Shown here: positions 7,638-15,091 of the stretch, one piece after another | How the letters are laid out: the number at the start of each line of letters is the position of its first letter | Position numbering within the stretch: position 1 is the first letter of the stretch | Source of the DNA: Marinimicrobium agarilyticum DSM 16975 | GTDB lineage: Bacteria > Pseudomonadota > Gammaproteobacteria > Pseudomonadales > Cellvibrionaceae | NCBI RefSeq assembly: GCF_000423345.1 | Contig: NZ_AUHU01000006.1 | Coordinates: 186,001-250,000, forward strand | Direction: 5' to 3' | DNA length: 64,000 nucleotides | The notes under the pieces: generated by a model | What the model saw: only the letters and a program-made list of their open reading frames with translations | The model's database searches: none | Told to the model about the DNA's origin: nothing | Program-made: the position numbers and the translations under genes

Positions 7638-10049
7638 CTAACGAGCGACAAGATCGGAATGGTTTTCCACCAACTGATCAAAAACCCCCGGCCACTGCTC
7701 GCAGTGGGTTTCATAGCCATACAGCGACACCGGCTGCGTTACCACTTCATGGCCTTCCGGGAGTTCAATTCCCTCACATACTTCGGCGACCTGAGCGACT
7801 GCCTCAGTGACGGTCTGGTCCTCAACAATCAAATCAAACAGCTTTTCGGGATCGTCCTTGTGAAGGGGATAAATATTGACCCAACTTACCTCATTGGCCC
7901 AGACCGAGATGGACCTATGAGCCATCTCAAGCGCATCACGCTCCGAATCACGTACTGCATCCAGTAAAAACTCAACGCGAGCCTTTTGAAACACCGTACG
8001 ATATAGACGCTCCATGCGATCGCTCATTTCTACCCCGGTTTTTAAAGACCAGGCTTTAAAGTGACGTTTCAGATGTTCTTCTTGGTAAAGGTATTGATGC
8101 AAGTCGCTGGGCAGCTTGGAAAGCAGGTCCTCGAGCTCCCTGTCACGCTCTTCCACATGGGGCATTTTCTTGCTCTCCATAAAGTTCATCAACCGACTGT
8201 TCAGGTATTGCTCAGGCTTCGGGTCAAACGCGACTTCCAGCATGCCCTCGCGACTGACTCGATAACCGGACAGCGCGCTGAACCCTTTTGAATTCTCTCC
8301 CTTCAGCAAGGAATTGACGGCTTGTTGGCTCAGCCACATCTGGTAAAAATCATCCGTGGCGGCGAAAGACCAAACCTGGCCCATCTCAGGGTCGCCATTA
8401 AATGCGAAGTGCTGCATTTCTCCGGCAAGAGCGCCATTACCTGAGAAATCATCACTAGTAATCCGGCGCGCAGTGGCCAGCTCGCTCACCTGCTCCCCCA
8501 GTTTGAGAGTAAGGAGCAGGCTGCTGTCCTTCAAAGCGCGCAGTAAAAAAGGCCCAGCTTTCACGGCTTGACTCGGCTCTGCCAACAGGAATCGAACGGC
8601 ACTAACCGGAATTTCCGACTCCATTCGGCCACCCTCAAAGTGCGTGAAGCGTATCGGTTGAGACTCACCGGGAAGCCGTGCCTCTTGCGCTTCCAGTACT
8701 TTTAGCTCCCCCTTCAGGGCGCGAATAAAGTGGTCGAAATCCTCCTGGAACATCACTCGCCGCGCCTCCAACCACTCTTCCTCATTAAGGTGGTCATAGA
8801 ACGGCATCGGCTTTTTATCTCGGGAATGCCTCTCCCACAAAGAGGCTTTAAAGTGACGAATAAAAGCCTCCCGCTCCTCCTCCGATAGGGCCTGATAATC
8901 CGCTGTGGGAACCAAAGTGGTAACAAAGTGATTTTCGTCTTCGGAATCCATCAATTGTGACCGGAAGGTATCAATCAGGCTTTCCACCGACGCATCATCC
9001 AGGGTTTTAATATCGGGGTATTGGTCCTCAGCCTGGGAGTGCACGCTTAAAAACAGTCCCAGGACGACGAGAAGTACGCTCGATAGCAATCCCTCAAAGG
9101 GGCGAGCCGTTGAAACCGTCGGTTCGAACAAGCGCTGAATCCGGGCAAGCAGGTGATGGTGTTTTCCGTTTACAGCCATGATAAGTCCTCCATCATTGGA
9201 AGCCGAGGGGTCCATTGTCAGCGCGGAGAAGCGGGCCAGGGTCTCGGCGTAAAAGATCCGGCTTTTACAACCGTCAGCAGCGATATCGTCGCAGGCGTTT
9301 TCCCGCTCACGGTCAATCTGCGCGCTGATCCAAAGCACGGGCCAGTTAAAGAAGTACAGGGTTTTGATCAGGCTCTGAATCAGGCCTACGAGATAATCAT
9401 TGCGCCGAATGTGGGCCAATTCGTGCTGCACGATCGCCTCCAGCTCGTCGCGGCTCATTTGCGTCAATAGCGCCACCGGCAACAGAATCACCGGCTTGAG
9501 GTGACCGACCACACAGGGCCCCGCCAGGCGTCGACTGAGTTTTAATACCACGGCCCCGCGCACGCCGATGCTCCGTGCCAACCCATCGACTCGCGCCTGC
9601 CAGTACGACGGTGCGGGCTCGCTGAGCTGATTTTTCAGCCGGTGGCAGTAGAGTAAACCACCGCAATAGCGGGCCATAAACAGCGCGAAACCCAGCATCC
9701 AAAGTAGAACAATGGTCGACATATGACGATTGATCCAGCCGGCCCACACCGCCGGTGAGAATAGCGAGCCGGAGTCGGTCAGCACTGGCTCCGGCACCGT
9801 GGCCGACTCCGCCAGAGCCAGTTCGACCATCAGGTAATAGCGACTGTAAGTCAGCGCGCTCATTATCAGGACAACAGCCAGTGCCACCACCGCACTCAAG
9901 TAACGGGCATTGGAGGACCACCGGGGCCTGGCCGCCAGTAACAGCGCCAGCCCCGCCGCTACCAGGGCGCCCTGCCAAAGGGAATGCAACAAGGTCCACC
10001 CCAGGGCGAATACAAACGCTTCACCCAACCATTGGGTTAGCCAGTTCAT
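7638..10049 (-). CDS. BlaR1/MecR1-like M56 membrane metalloprotease with unusual C-terminal domain
   Basis: This 803-residue membrane protein has several N-terminal transmembrane segments and a cytoplasmic zinc-protease domain of peptidase family M56 (HELAH, about residue 210, and the downstream ERENACDD). A further membrane segment near 325 is followed by about 470 residues probably in the periplasm. In BlaR1 the C-terminal part is a penicillin-binding sensor; here I see no SxxK-type serine motif and do not recognise the domain, which is rich in charged helices. It overlaps the upstream blaI-like gene by 4 nt (ATGA). By analogy it would cleave the repressor when a signal is sensed. No beta-lactamase gene is nearby, so the signal is unknown. 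Confidence 0.8.
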   Translation of the reverse strand: MNWLTQWLGEAFVFALGWTLLHSLWQGALVAAGLALLLAARPRWSSNARYLSAVVALAVVLIMSALTYSRYYLMVELALAESATVPEPVLTDSGSLFSPAVWAGWINRHMSTIVLLWMLGFALFMARYCGGLLYCHRLKNQLSEPAPSYWQARVDGLARSIGVRGAVVLKLSRRLAGPCVVGHLKPVILLPVALLTQMSRDELEAIVQHELAHIRRNDYLVGLIQSLIKTLYFFNWPVLWISAQIDRERENACDDIAADGCKSRIFYAETLARFSALTMDPSASNDGGLIMAVNGKHHHLLARIQRLFEPTVSTARPFEGLLSSVLLVVLGLFLSVHSQAEDQYPDIKTLDDASVESLIDTFRSQLMDSEDENHFVTTLVPTADYQALSEEEREAFIRHFKASLWERHSRDKKPMPFYDHLNEEEWLEARRVMFQEDFDHFIRALKGELKVLEAQEARLPGESQPIRFTHFEGGRMESEIPVSAVRFLLAEPSQAVKAGPFLLRALKDSSLLLTLKLGEQVSELATARRITSDDFSGNGALAGEMQHFAFNGDPEMGQVWSFAATDDFYQMWLSQQAVNSLLKGENSKGFSALSGYRVSREGMLEVAFDPKPEQYLNSRLMNFMESKKMPHVEERDRELEDLLSKLPSDLHQYLYQEEHLKRHFKAWSLKTGVEMSDRMERLYRTVFQKARVEFLLDAVRDSERDALEMAHRSISVWANEVSWVNIYPLHKDDPEKLFDLIVEDQTVTEAVAQVAEVCEGIELPEGHEVVTQPVSLYGYETHCEQWPGVFDQLVENHSDLVAR

Positions 10050-10435
10050 GACTTGTCCTCCTCAATCCGATCGAGATAGTCCCGTATTTCATCCAGCTCT
10101 TCTCGGGACACTTTTTTATTGCCCAGCAGATGCATCAATAAGCTGCTCGCGGACCCCGAAAAGGTGGTGTCGATAAAGGTGCTCAGCAACGACGCTTTGG
10201 TGTTCTGCTCGTCCACCAGTGGGTAGTAAACGTGACTGCGACCTTCCCGGCGCCGCCCCAACAATCCTTTCTGGTGCATCAGCTGCATGAGCTTGAGCGT
10301 GCCGGTGTAGCCGACCGAGCGCTCGCCCCCCAACGCGTCGTGAATGGTCTGGGCCGTGGCTTCATGGCACTGCCAGAGCTGCTCCAATATCTGCATCTCT
10401 GAGCGGGTCGGCGTTGAACGGGTCGGCTTTGACAT
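10046..10435 (-). CDS. BlaI/MecI-family repressor
   Basis: This 129-residue protein has the winged-helix fold of BlaI/MecI/CopY repressors: helix-turn-helix about residues 15-65 (SEMQILEQLWQCHEATAQTI) and the wing GRRREGRSHVYYPLV, then a C-terminal dimerisation helix. The ATG at 10435 (MSKPTRS) is preferred to one at 10501, since the latter would place the operators inside the gene. It is translationally coupled to the M56 protease. Two palindromes directly upstream are its likely autoregulatory operators. Known family members are inactivated by cleavage by the partner protease. The controlled genes beyond this operon are unknown. Confidence 0.88.
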   Translation of the reverse strand: MSKPTRSTPTRSEMQILEQLWQCHEATAQTIHDALGGERSVGYTGTLKLMQLMHQKGLLGRRREGRSHVYYPLVDEQNTKASLLSTFIDTTFSGSASSLLMHLLGNKKVSREELDEIRDYLDRIEEDKS

Positions 10436-10448
10436 GGCGGCGCCCCTA

Positions 10449-10490
10449 ATTACGAAAGGTTTCGTAATTATTCTACGAAACTTTTCGTAA
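10449..10490. promoter_or_regulatory. Paired palindromic operators of the BlaI-like repressor
   Basis: Two inverted repeats share the core TACGAAA-NN-TTTCGTA. The first (10449-10468) is a perfect 9-2-9 palindrome and the second (10474-10489) a perfect 7-2-7. Their centres are 23 bp apart, close to two helical turns. They lie 14-54 bp upstream of the repressor start codon, as expected for autorepression. Confidence 0.8.
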
Positions 10491-10553
10491 TTTAAAAGCA
10501 AGCGTTTTTAATAGCGGTATTGAGAGGTCATTCGAAATGGTTATATGAGGTCG

Positions 10554-11840
10554 TCACACGTAAGGCGGATCGGTCAGGGTTTTCACCAACAAAGCGGTCT
10601 CCGGGTCGCAATCGACCGGGAGCTGCAGGCGGACGCGGTGGCCGGAGCCGGGGGCACGCGCTATCGGCCTCCCGGCGTTGTCTTCAAGGGCGGTCAATTC
10701 AAACGGGTACTTGCCTTCGGGGGTCAGCAAGTACAACCGCTCACCCACGGAAAAGCCATTCTTGGCTTCCACCTCATACCAGTCCCCAACCCGAGCCTTG
10801 GGCTCGGCGACCCACTGCTGAGCACCGTTGTGGTGCGCACGCTCCAGGTTCTGCAGGGATTCCGGACGCGCATGTCGGTCCAGCAGTCCGGCGGTGTACC
10901 CCCGATTGGCCAAACCTTCCAGCTCGCCCAGCAGCGACGGATCAAACGGCGTGCCCGCCGCCGCGTCATCGATGGCCCGCCGGTAGACCTGGGCCGTACG
11001 CGCTACATAGTAGGGTGACTTGGTACGCCCCTCGATCTTGAGCGAGTGCACACCCATTCGGGTGAGCTGCTCGACGTACTCCACAGCACGCAGGTCTTTG
11101 GAGTTCAGGATGTAGCTGCCGTGCTCGTCCTCGTCCATGGGCATCAGCTCTCCCGGGCGGGTTTTATCCTCCAGAACTACCGGCTCCCACTGCCCTATTT
11201 CGTTTTCCCGGGCGGGCGTGGCTTCGTATTTCCAGCGGCAGGCATTGGTGCAGGCTCCCTGATTCGGGTCCCGGTGGTTGAAGTAACCCGAGAGCATGCA
11301 ACGGCCGGAATAGGCCATGCAAAGCGCGCCGTGGACGAACACTTCCAGCTCCATCTCCGGCACCTGCTCACGAATTTCTCCGATCTCCTCGATCCCCAAC
11401 TCCCGGGATAGAATAATCCGCTCGATGCCCTGCTCCCGCCAGAATTCGACCGCCGCCCAGTTCACCGTGTTGGCCTGGACCGACAAATGCATGGGCATGT
11501 CGGGGAAGTGCTTCTTTACCAACCAGATGACGCCGGGGTCGGAGACGATCAGCGCGTCTGGCCCCATTTCGATCAACGGCGCCAGATGTTTGACTAGGGT
11601 GCGCACCTTGTTATTGTGCGGTGCGATATTGGTCACGGCGTAAAAGCGCTTCCCCTGGGCATGAGCCTCCCGAATGCCCAGGCCCAGGGCTTGCGGATCA
11701 AAGCTGTTGTTGCGCACGCGCAGGCTCATCCGGGGCAGCCCGGCATAGACGGCGTCGGCGCCATAGGCGAAAGCCAGACGCATCGCGCGCAGGCTACCAG
11801 CGGGGGACAGGAGTTCGGGAGCGGCGTTGGGCTGGCGCAT
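10554..11840 (-). CDS. trhP: tRNA 5-hydroxyuridine synthesis protein TrhP (U32 family)
   Basis: This 428-residue protein belongs to the peptidase-U32-like family and matches TrhP (YegQ), which contributes to prephenate-dependent 5-hydroxylation of uridine 34 in some tRNAs. It starts with the family hallmark ELLSPAGSLRAM and has four conserved cysteines (CMAYSGRCMLSGYF, then ACTNACRWKYE) expected to bind an iron-sulfur cluster. The ATG at 11840 has GAGGA upstream. It is divergent from moaA. It is a paralogue of ubiU and ubiV at 17276-19161, but its longer C-terminal beta domain separates it from them. Confidence 0.9.
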   Translation of the reverse strand: MRQPNAAPELLSPAGSLRAMRLAFAYGADAVYAGLPRMSLRVRNNSFDPQALGLGIREAHAQGKRFYAVTNIAPHNNKVRTLVKHLAPLIEMGPDALIVSDPGVIWLVKKHFPDMPMHLSVQANTVNWAAVEFWREQGIERIILSRELGIEEIGEIREQVPEMELEVFVHGALCMAYSGRCMLSGYFNHRDPNQGACTNACRWKYEATPARENEIGQWEPVVLEDKTRPGELMPMDEDEHGSYILNSKDLRAVEYVEQLTRMGVHSLKIEGRTKSPYYVARTAQVYRRAIDDAAAGTPFDPSLLGELEGLANRGYTAGLLDRHARPESLQNLERAHHNGAQQWVAEPKARVGDWYEVEAKNGFSVGERLYLLTPEGKYPFELTALEDNAGRPIARAPGSGHRVRLQLPVDCDPETALLVKTLTDPPYV

Positions 11841-11918
11841 TGAGCAAGAATCCTCTGGGAACGGGCGTATTCGTGGGTAAAAACGTAGGCATACTAACGA
11901 TACACTGAGAGTAAGTGC

Positions 11919-11932
11919 TTGATTTGGCTCAA
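11919..11932. promoter_or_regulatory. FNR/Anr-like box between trhP and moaA
   Basis: TTGAT-TTGG-CTCAA matches 9 of 10 specified bases of the FNR consensus TTGAT-N4-ATCAA. It lies 25 bp to the left of a NarL-type site. The two sites could together give oxygen- and nitrate-responsive expression of moaA-moaB. Confidence 0.55.
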
Positions 11933-11956
11933 CATCCGTGTATCAAATGGACGACG

Positions 11957-11972
11957 TACCCATAGGGAGGTA
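11957..11972. promoter_or_regulatory. NarL-type 7-2-7 site between trhP and moaA
   Basis: TACCCAT (11957-11963) and GGAGGTA (11966-11972) form an inverted pair with a 2-bp spacer and match 13 of 14 NarL consensus positions. The arrangement is the same as upstream of narK. Confidence 0.6.
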
Positions 11973-12061
11973 GCCGGGGTTATACCTAGGAGCCATAAAC
12001 AAACGGGGCACTTTTGCGCTAGACTTAACAACACACTCACACCGAGCCCGGCCACCTAAGG

Positions 12062-12160
12062 CATTTTGCTAAGGCCGTCGGGCCGTTGCCCCTCACCCCA
12101 CCGGGTGGATGGAGGTAACCAGGGTTGTTCGGGAAACCGGGCCGCCTCCCGTACTTGGAA
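12062..12160 (+). ncRNA. Probable molybdenum-cofactor (Moco) riboswitch in the moaA leader
   Basis: The leader just upstream of moaA holds nested hairpins: CACCC/GGGTG (12094-12107), GGAGG/CCTCC (12111-12115 with 12145-12149), and inside the latter a GNRA-capped stem CGG-GAAA-CCG (12130-12139). A GNRA tetraloop inside a multi-stem structure and a place upstream of moaA are features of the Moco RNA motif of gammaproteobacteria. The putative ribosome-binding site GGAAAGG follows directly, so ligand binding could close it. The assignment is from recall of the motif and was not tested with a covariance model. Confidence 0.6.
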
Positions 12161-12170
12161 AGGTGTTTCT

Positions 12171-13148
12171 ATGCTGACTGACACATTTGATCGGCGCTTC
12201 AGTTATCTGCGCCTGTCTATTACCGAAGTCTGCAACTTTCGTTGCGACTACTGCCTGCCCGAGGGCACCGACTGTGGCCCCGAGGCCCGGGCCCACGACC
12301 TGTCGCTGGATGAAATCCGCCGGCTGGTGACCGCCTTTGCCCGCTTGGGGATGCGCAAAATCCGCATTACCGGCGGCGAACCTTCCCTGCGCAAAGACCT
12401 GACGGACATCATCGCTCTGTGCAAACAGACCCCCGGGATCGAGACCGTCGCGCTGACAACCAATGGCTACCGCATGACGAAGGATGTGGACGACTGGTAT
12501 GCCGCCGGCCTGGATGCGGTCAACGTCAGTATTGATAGCCTGGACCACGCCAAATTCAAGATGATTACCGGGCACAACAAGCTTCAGAAAATCCTCGAAG
12601 GACTGGACCGGGCGGCTGAACTCGGCCTTCCCAGCATCAAAGTCAACAGTGTGCTGATGAAACACTACAACGACGATGCCATGGACGACTTTCTGGATTT
12701 TGTGCGCGAGCGGCCCATAACGCTTCGGATGATTGAGCTGATGCAAACCGGAGACAATCCCGAGTTCTTTGACCGGCATCATCTCAGCGGCGATGTCGTC
12801 ATCGATCGACTCCGCCGCGAAGGTTGGCAGGAGCGCCTGCGCGGTCGGGATTCGGGCCCCGCCCGGGAGTTCTGGCACCCGGACTACGCCGGGGGCATCG
12901 GCATGATCATGCCTTACAGCAAAGACTTCTGTGCCACCTGCAACCGTCTTCGGGTCTCGAGCCAGGGGCAGTTGTTCCTGTGCCTGTTTGTCGATGAACA
13001 CCAGAGCCTGCGTCACCTGTTGCAGTCGGATGACCCCGAGCCCGTCATGGCCTTCCTGCAAGAAGCCATCAAGGGCAAAGACTACAGCCACCACCTACAT
13101 GAACAGAACGCCGGCGCCACCAAGCATTTGGCGATGATCGGCGGCTAA
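12171..13148 (+). CDS. moaA: GTP 3',8-cyclase MoaA
   Basis: This radical-SAM enzyme makes 3',8-cyclo-GTP, the first step of molybdopterin synthesis. The 325-residue protein has the N-terminal SAM cluster motif CNFRCDYC, the second cluster ligands in CATCNRLRVSSQ and a later Cys, and the family's C-terminal Gly-Gly (ends AMIGG). The ATG at 12171 follows GGAAAGG; an upstream in-frame ATG at 12066 would translate the structured leader and is rejected. moaB follows after 24 nt. moaC, moaD and moaE are not in the window. Confidence 0.95.
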   Translation: MLTDTFDRRFSYLRLSITEVCNFRCDYCLPEGTDCGPEARAHDLSLDEIRRLVTAFARLGMRKIRITGGEPSLRKDLTDIIALCKQTPGIETVALTTNGYRMTKDVDDWYAAGLDAVNVSIDSLDHAKFKMITGHNKLQKILEGLDRAAELGLPSIKVNSVLMKHYNDDAMDDFLDFVRERPITLRMIELMQTGDNPEFFDRHHLSGDVVIDRLRREGWQERLRGRDSGPAREFWHPDYAGGIGMIMPYSKDFCATCNRLRVSSQGQLFLCLFVDEHQSLRHLLQSDDPEPVMAFLQEAIKGKDYSHHLHEQNAGATKHLAMIGG

Positions 13149-13172
13149 AAAACAGAGTTGGAGTAACACCGA

Positions 13173-13688
13173 ATGGCCCACGCCCTGCCCAAAGAGAAGG
13201 TACCCTTGAACATCGCGGTACTGACCGTGTCCGACACGCGTACCTTCGAGAACGACACCTCCGGCCAATACCTGGTCGACGCCCTGAAAGAGGACGGACA
13301 CCACCTGGCCGACCGGGCGTTGCTGAAAGACGACATCTATCAGATTCGCGCCCAGGTCTCCGCCTGGATCGCGGAGGCGGAGATCCAGGTGGTGCTGATT
13401 ACCGGCGGCACCGGCTTTACCGATCGGGATTCTACCCCGGAAGCGATGAAGCCCCTTTTCGATAAAGAAGTCGAAGGCTTTGGGGAAATGTTCCGGCAGA
13501 TTTCCTGGGAGGAAATTGGCACGTCCACCATTCAATCCCGAGCGCTGGCGGGGTTGGCCAACAATACCCTGATTGCCTGCCTACCGGGCTCAACAGGGGC
13601 CTGCCGGACGGGATGGACGAAGTTGTTGCAACCTCAGTTAGATGCTCGGCAAGGGCCCTGTAATTTTGTAGGGCACTTGGTTCGTTAA
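13173..13688 (+). CDS. moaB: Molybdenum cofactor biosynthesis protein MoaB
   Basis: MoaB belongs to the MogA/MoaB family that adenylylates molybdopterin before molybdenum insertion by MoeA. The 171-residue protein has the family core: LTVSDTRTFENDTSG, LITGGTGFTDRDSTPEA and LPGSTGACRTGW. GGAG precedes the ATG. It probably forms an operon with moaA. Whether it is active or, as in E. coli, dispensable beside a mogA elsewhere cannot be seen. Confidence 0.93.
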   Translation: MAHALPKEKVPLNIAVLTVSDTRTFENDTSGQYLVDALKEDGHHLADRALLKDDIYQIRAQVSAWIAEAEIQVVLITGGTGFTDRDSTPEAMKPLFDKEVEGFGEMFRQISWEEIGTSTIQSRALAGLANNTLIACLPGSTGACRTGWTKLLQPQLDARQGPCNFVGHLVR

Positions 13689-13768
13689 TTGACCGACGGA
13701 GGTTGGAAAAGCTAACACTTCGTCGAGTTGAGCTCCGCCTGGACAGCCCATTCGTATGAGTATCGCCC

Positions 13769-13877
13769 GGGCCGCGAAGCAGAAGGCCTTTCAAGACACG
13801 CCGTAAATACGTCCCTGTAGGCTCGAATCGCGGGTCCCCCGCTCCACGGTCTTGAAAGGCCTTCTGCTTCACGGCCC
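13769..13877. repeat. Intergenic long inverted repeat (REP-like element)
   Basis: The arms 13769-13797 and 13849-13877 are reverse complements with a single mismatch, including a perfect 22-bp core (13776-13797 with 13849-13870). They enclose about 50 bp containing CGCCGTAAATACGTCC. The element can fold into one large hairpin or cruciform. Its look recalls the palindromic intergenic repeats scattered in marine gammaproteobacterial genomes; that is recollection. I see only one copy in this window. It lies between the moaB end and the convergent DGC gene and has no T-run typical of a terminator. Confidence 0.75.
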
Positions 13878-13955
13878 TCTGTGCCACCAGCAAACTACGG
13901 CCGGGTCGGTCCGACGTTAGGAGCGAAGCGCATCCGCCGTTACTGTTGCTATCAG

Positions 13956-14330
13956 CTACTCCCCCGTGGCAATAATCCCCAGCTTGTTATAGACACTGCG
14001 CAAGACATCGTAATGCTCGCGAATGGAGCAGGCATCCCGGTTGCGCTTTTTAATACCCATCCGGGTCAGCTCGATATGCCACTTGGGCGTGACCCCGTGA
14101 CGGGCCAGGGAGTGTTTGACGCAAGCCAGAGGACAGCCATCAATGGCGCAGATATCCCGCCCCGACTTGGCCACCTTGACCAGACTGGGAACATCACCGC
14201 CCACCCCGGCGATACAAGACATCTCGGCATGTCCCTCACGGTCCATGACTACAGCGACGTCATTCGCCAACTGAGCGACATTGGATCGGCCCGAACAGGC
14301 GTATACCAGCGGTTTCTGTGTGTCGTCCAT
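13956..14330 (-). CDS. DGC-domain putative zinc-binding protein
   Basis: This 124-residue protein matches the DGC family of putative zinc-binding proteins. It has YACSGRSNVAQLAND at the N-terminus, the cysteine of EMSCIAGVGG, and ICAIDGCPLACVKH with the Asp-Gly-Cys signature. Function is not established; the conserved cysteines suggest metal binding. The ATG at 14330 is chosen because it gives the family N-terminus; an ATG at 14354 is also in frame. An FNR-like box lies 61-74 bp upstream, so anaerobic expression is likely. It lies downstream of nrdJab on the same strand. Confidence 0.75.
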   Translation of the reverse strand: MDDTQKPLVYACSGRSNVAQLANDVAVVMDREGHAEMSCIAGVGGDVPSLVKVAKSGRDICAIDGCPLACVKHSLARHGVTPKWHIELTRMGIKKRNRDACSIREHYDVLRSVYNKLGIIATGE

Positions 14331-14390
14331 AGTGTTACCCAAAACTGACAGCATGATAGGGTTACTTTACGCTCCCCTCAGCCCCTCGCT

Positions 14391-14404
14391 TTGACGCAAA
14401 TCAA
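14391..14404. promoter_or_regulatory. FNR/Anr-like box upstream of the DGC gene
   Basis: TTGAC-GCAA-ATCAA matches 9 of 10 specified positions of the FNR consensus. It sits between the end of nrdJb and the DGC gene on the minus strand, centred about 67 bp upstream of the DGC start codon, a fitting distance for a class II activator site plus a short leader. Confidence 0.6.
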
Positions 14405-14425
14405 CTGAAAGCGAGGCGCTGTCCT

Positions 14426-15088
14426 TTAGCCGCATTTCGACGCGCCACAGTTCAAGCAGGTTTTGCAGCCGTCCATAACAATCACCGCTTTGGTGTGGCA
14501 CTTCAAACACAGCGTCGCCGTGGGTGGAAACTCCTCGCTGGCGTGCTCAATGCGGTGCTTCTGCTCGTACTCGATCTGTTTTTCCCGCAAGACTTCTTTT
14601 TGCGTCTCTGACAGGGCGTCTTCCTGAATCAGACCGATGCGTTTCATATGGGTTTCGATGGCGTCACCGATCTCTGCCACCAGTGACGGCATAAAGCGGC
14701 CTCCGGATTTAAAATAGCCGCCCTGAGGATCAAAGACCGCCTTGAGCTCTTCCACCAGGAAGGTGACATCACCACCCTTGCGGAAGACCGCAGAGATCAC
14801 CCGCGTCAGCGCCACCACCCACTGAAAGTGTTCGAGGTTTTTTGAGTTGATAAACACCTCGAAGGGCCGGCGCACTTCATGGTCGGTACCGGGGTTCAAC
14901 ACCACATCGTTAATGGTGATGTACAGGGCATGATCGGACAGCGGCGTTTTGATTTTGTAGGTGCTGCCCTCAAGCGTTTCCGGACGTTCGAACTTCTCGT
15001 GCATGCGTTCAATGTCCGGCTCTTTCTCAGCCTCCGGCTTCTTGATAGAGAAGCCGGTGATCTTCTTGTCAATAACTTTGGCATTCAT
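14426..15088 (-). CDS. nrdJb: Class II ribonucleotide reductase, C-terminal subunit NrdJb
   Basis: This 220-residue protein corresponds to the separately encoded C-terminal part of adenosylcobalamin-dependent ribonucleotide reductase, as in pseudomonads. It carries a TSCPD-like domain (about 40-140) and a cysteine-rich tail (CLKCHTKAVIVMDGCKTC, then CGASKCG) that serves to re-reduce the active site. It starts 3 nt after the stop of nrdJa, so the two chains are co-translated. Confidence 0.9.
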   Translation of the reverse strand: MNAKVIDKKITGFSIKKPEAEKEPDIERMHEKFERPETLEGSTYKIKTPLSDHALYITINDVVLNPGTDHEVRRPFEVFINSKNLEHFQWVVALTRVISAVFRKGGDVTFLVEELKAVFDPQGGYFKSGGRFMPSLVAEIGDAIETHMKRIGLIQEDALSETQKEVLREKQIEYEQKHRIEHASEEFPPTATLCLKCHTKAVIVMDGCKTCLNCGASKCG

Positions 15089-15091
15089 AGT

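Noticed and set aside
12093-13094. Minus-strand open frame opposite moaA
   Set aside because: moaA has all its cluster motifs; the opposite frame has no ribosome-binding site or domain.
13821-13845. GGCTCGAATC resembling a tRNA T-loop
   Set aside because: No acceptor stem, anticodon arm or D-arm can be built around it; it is the loop part of the long inverted repeat.
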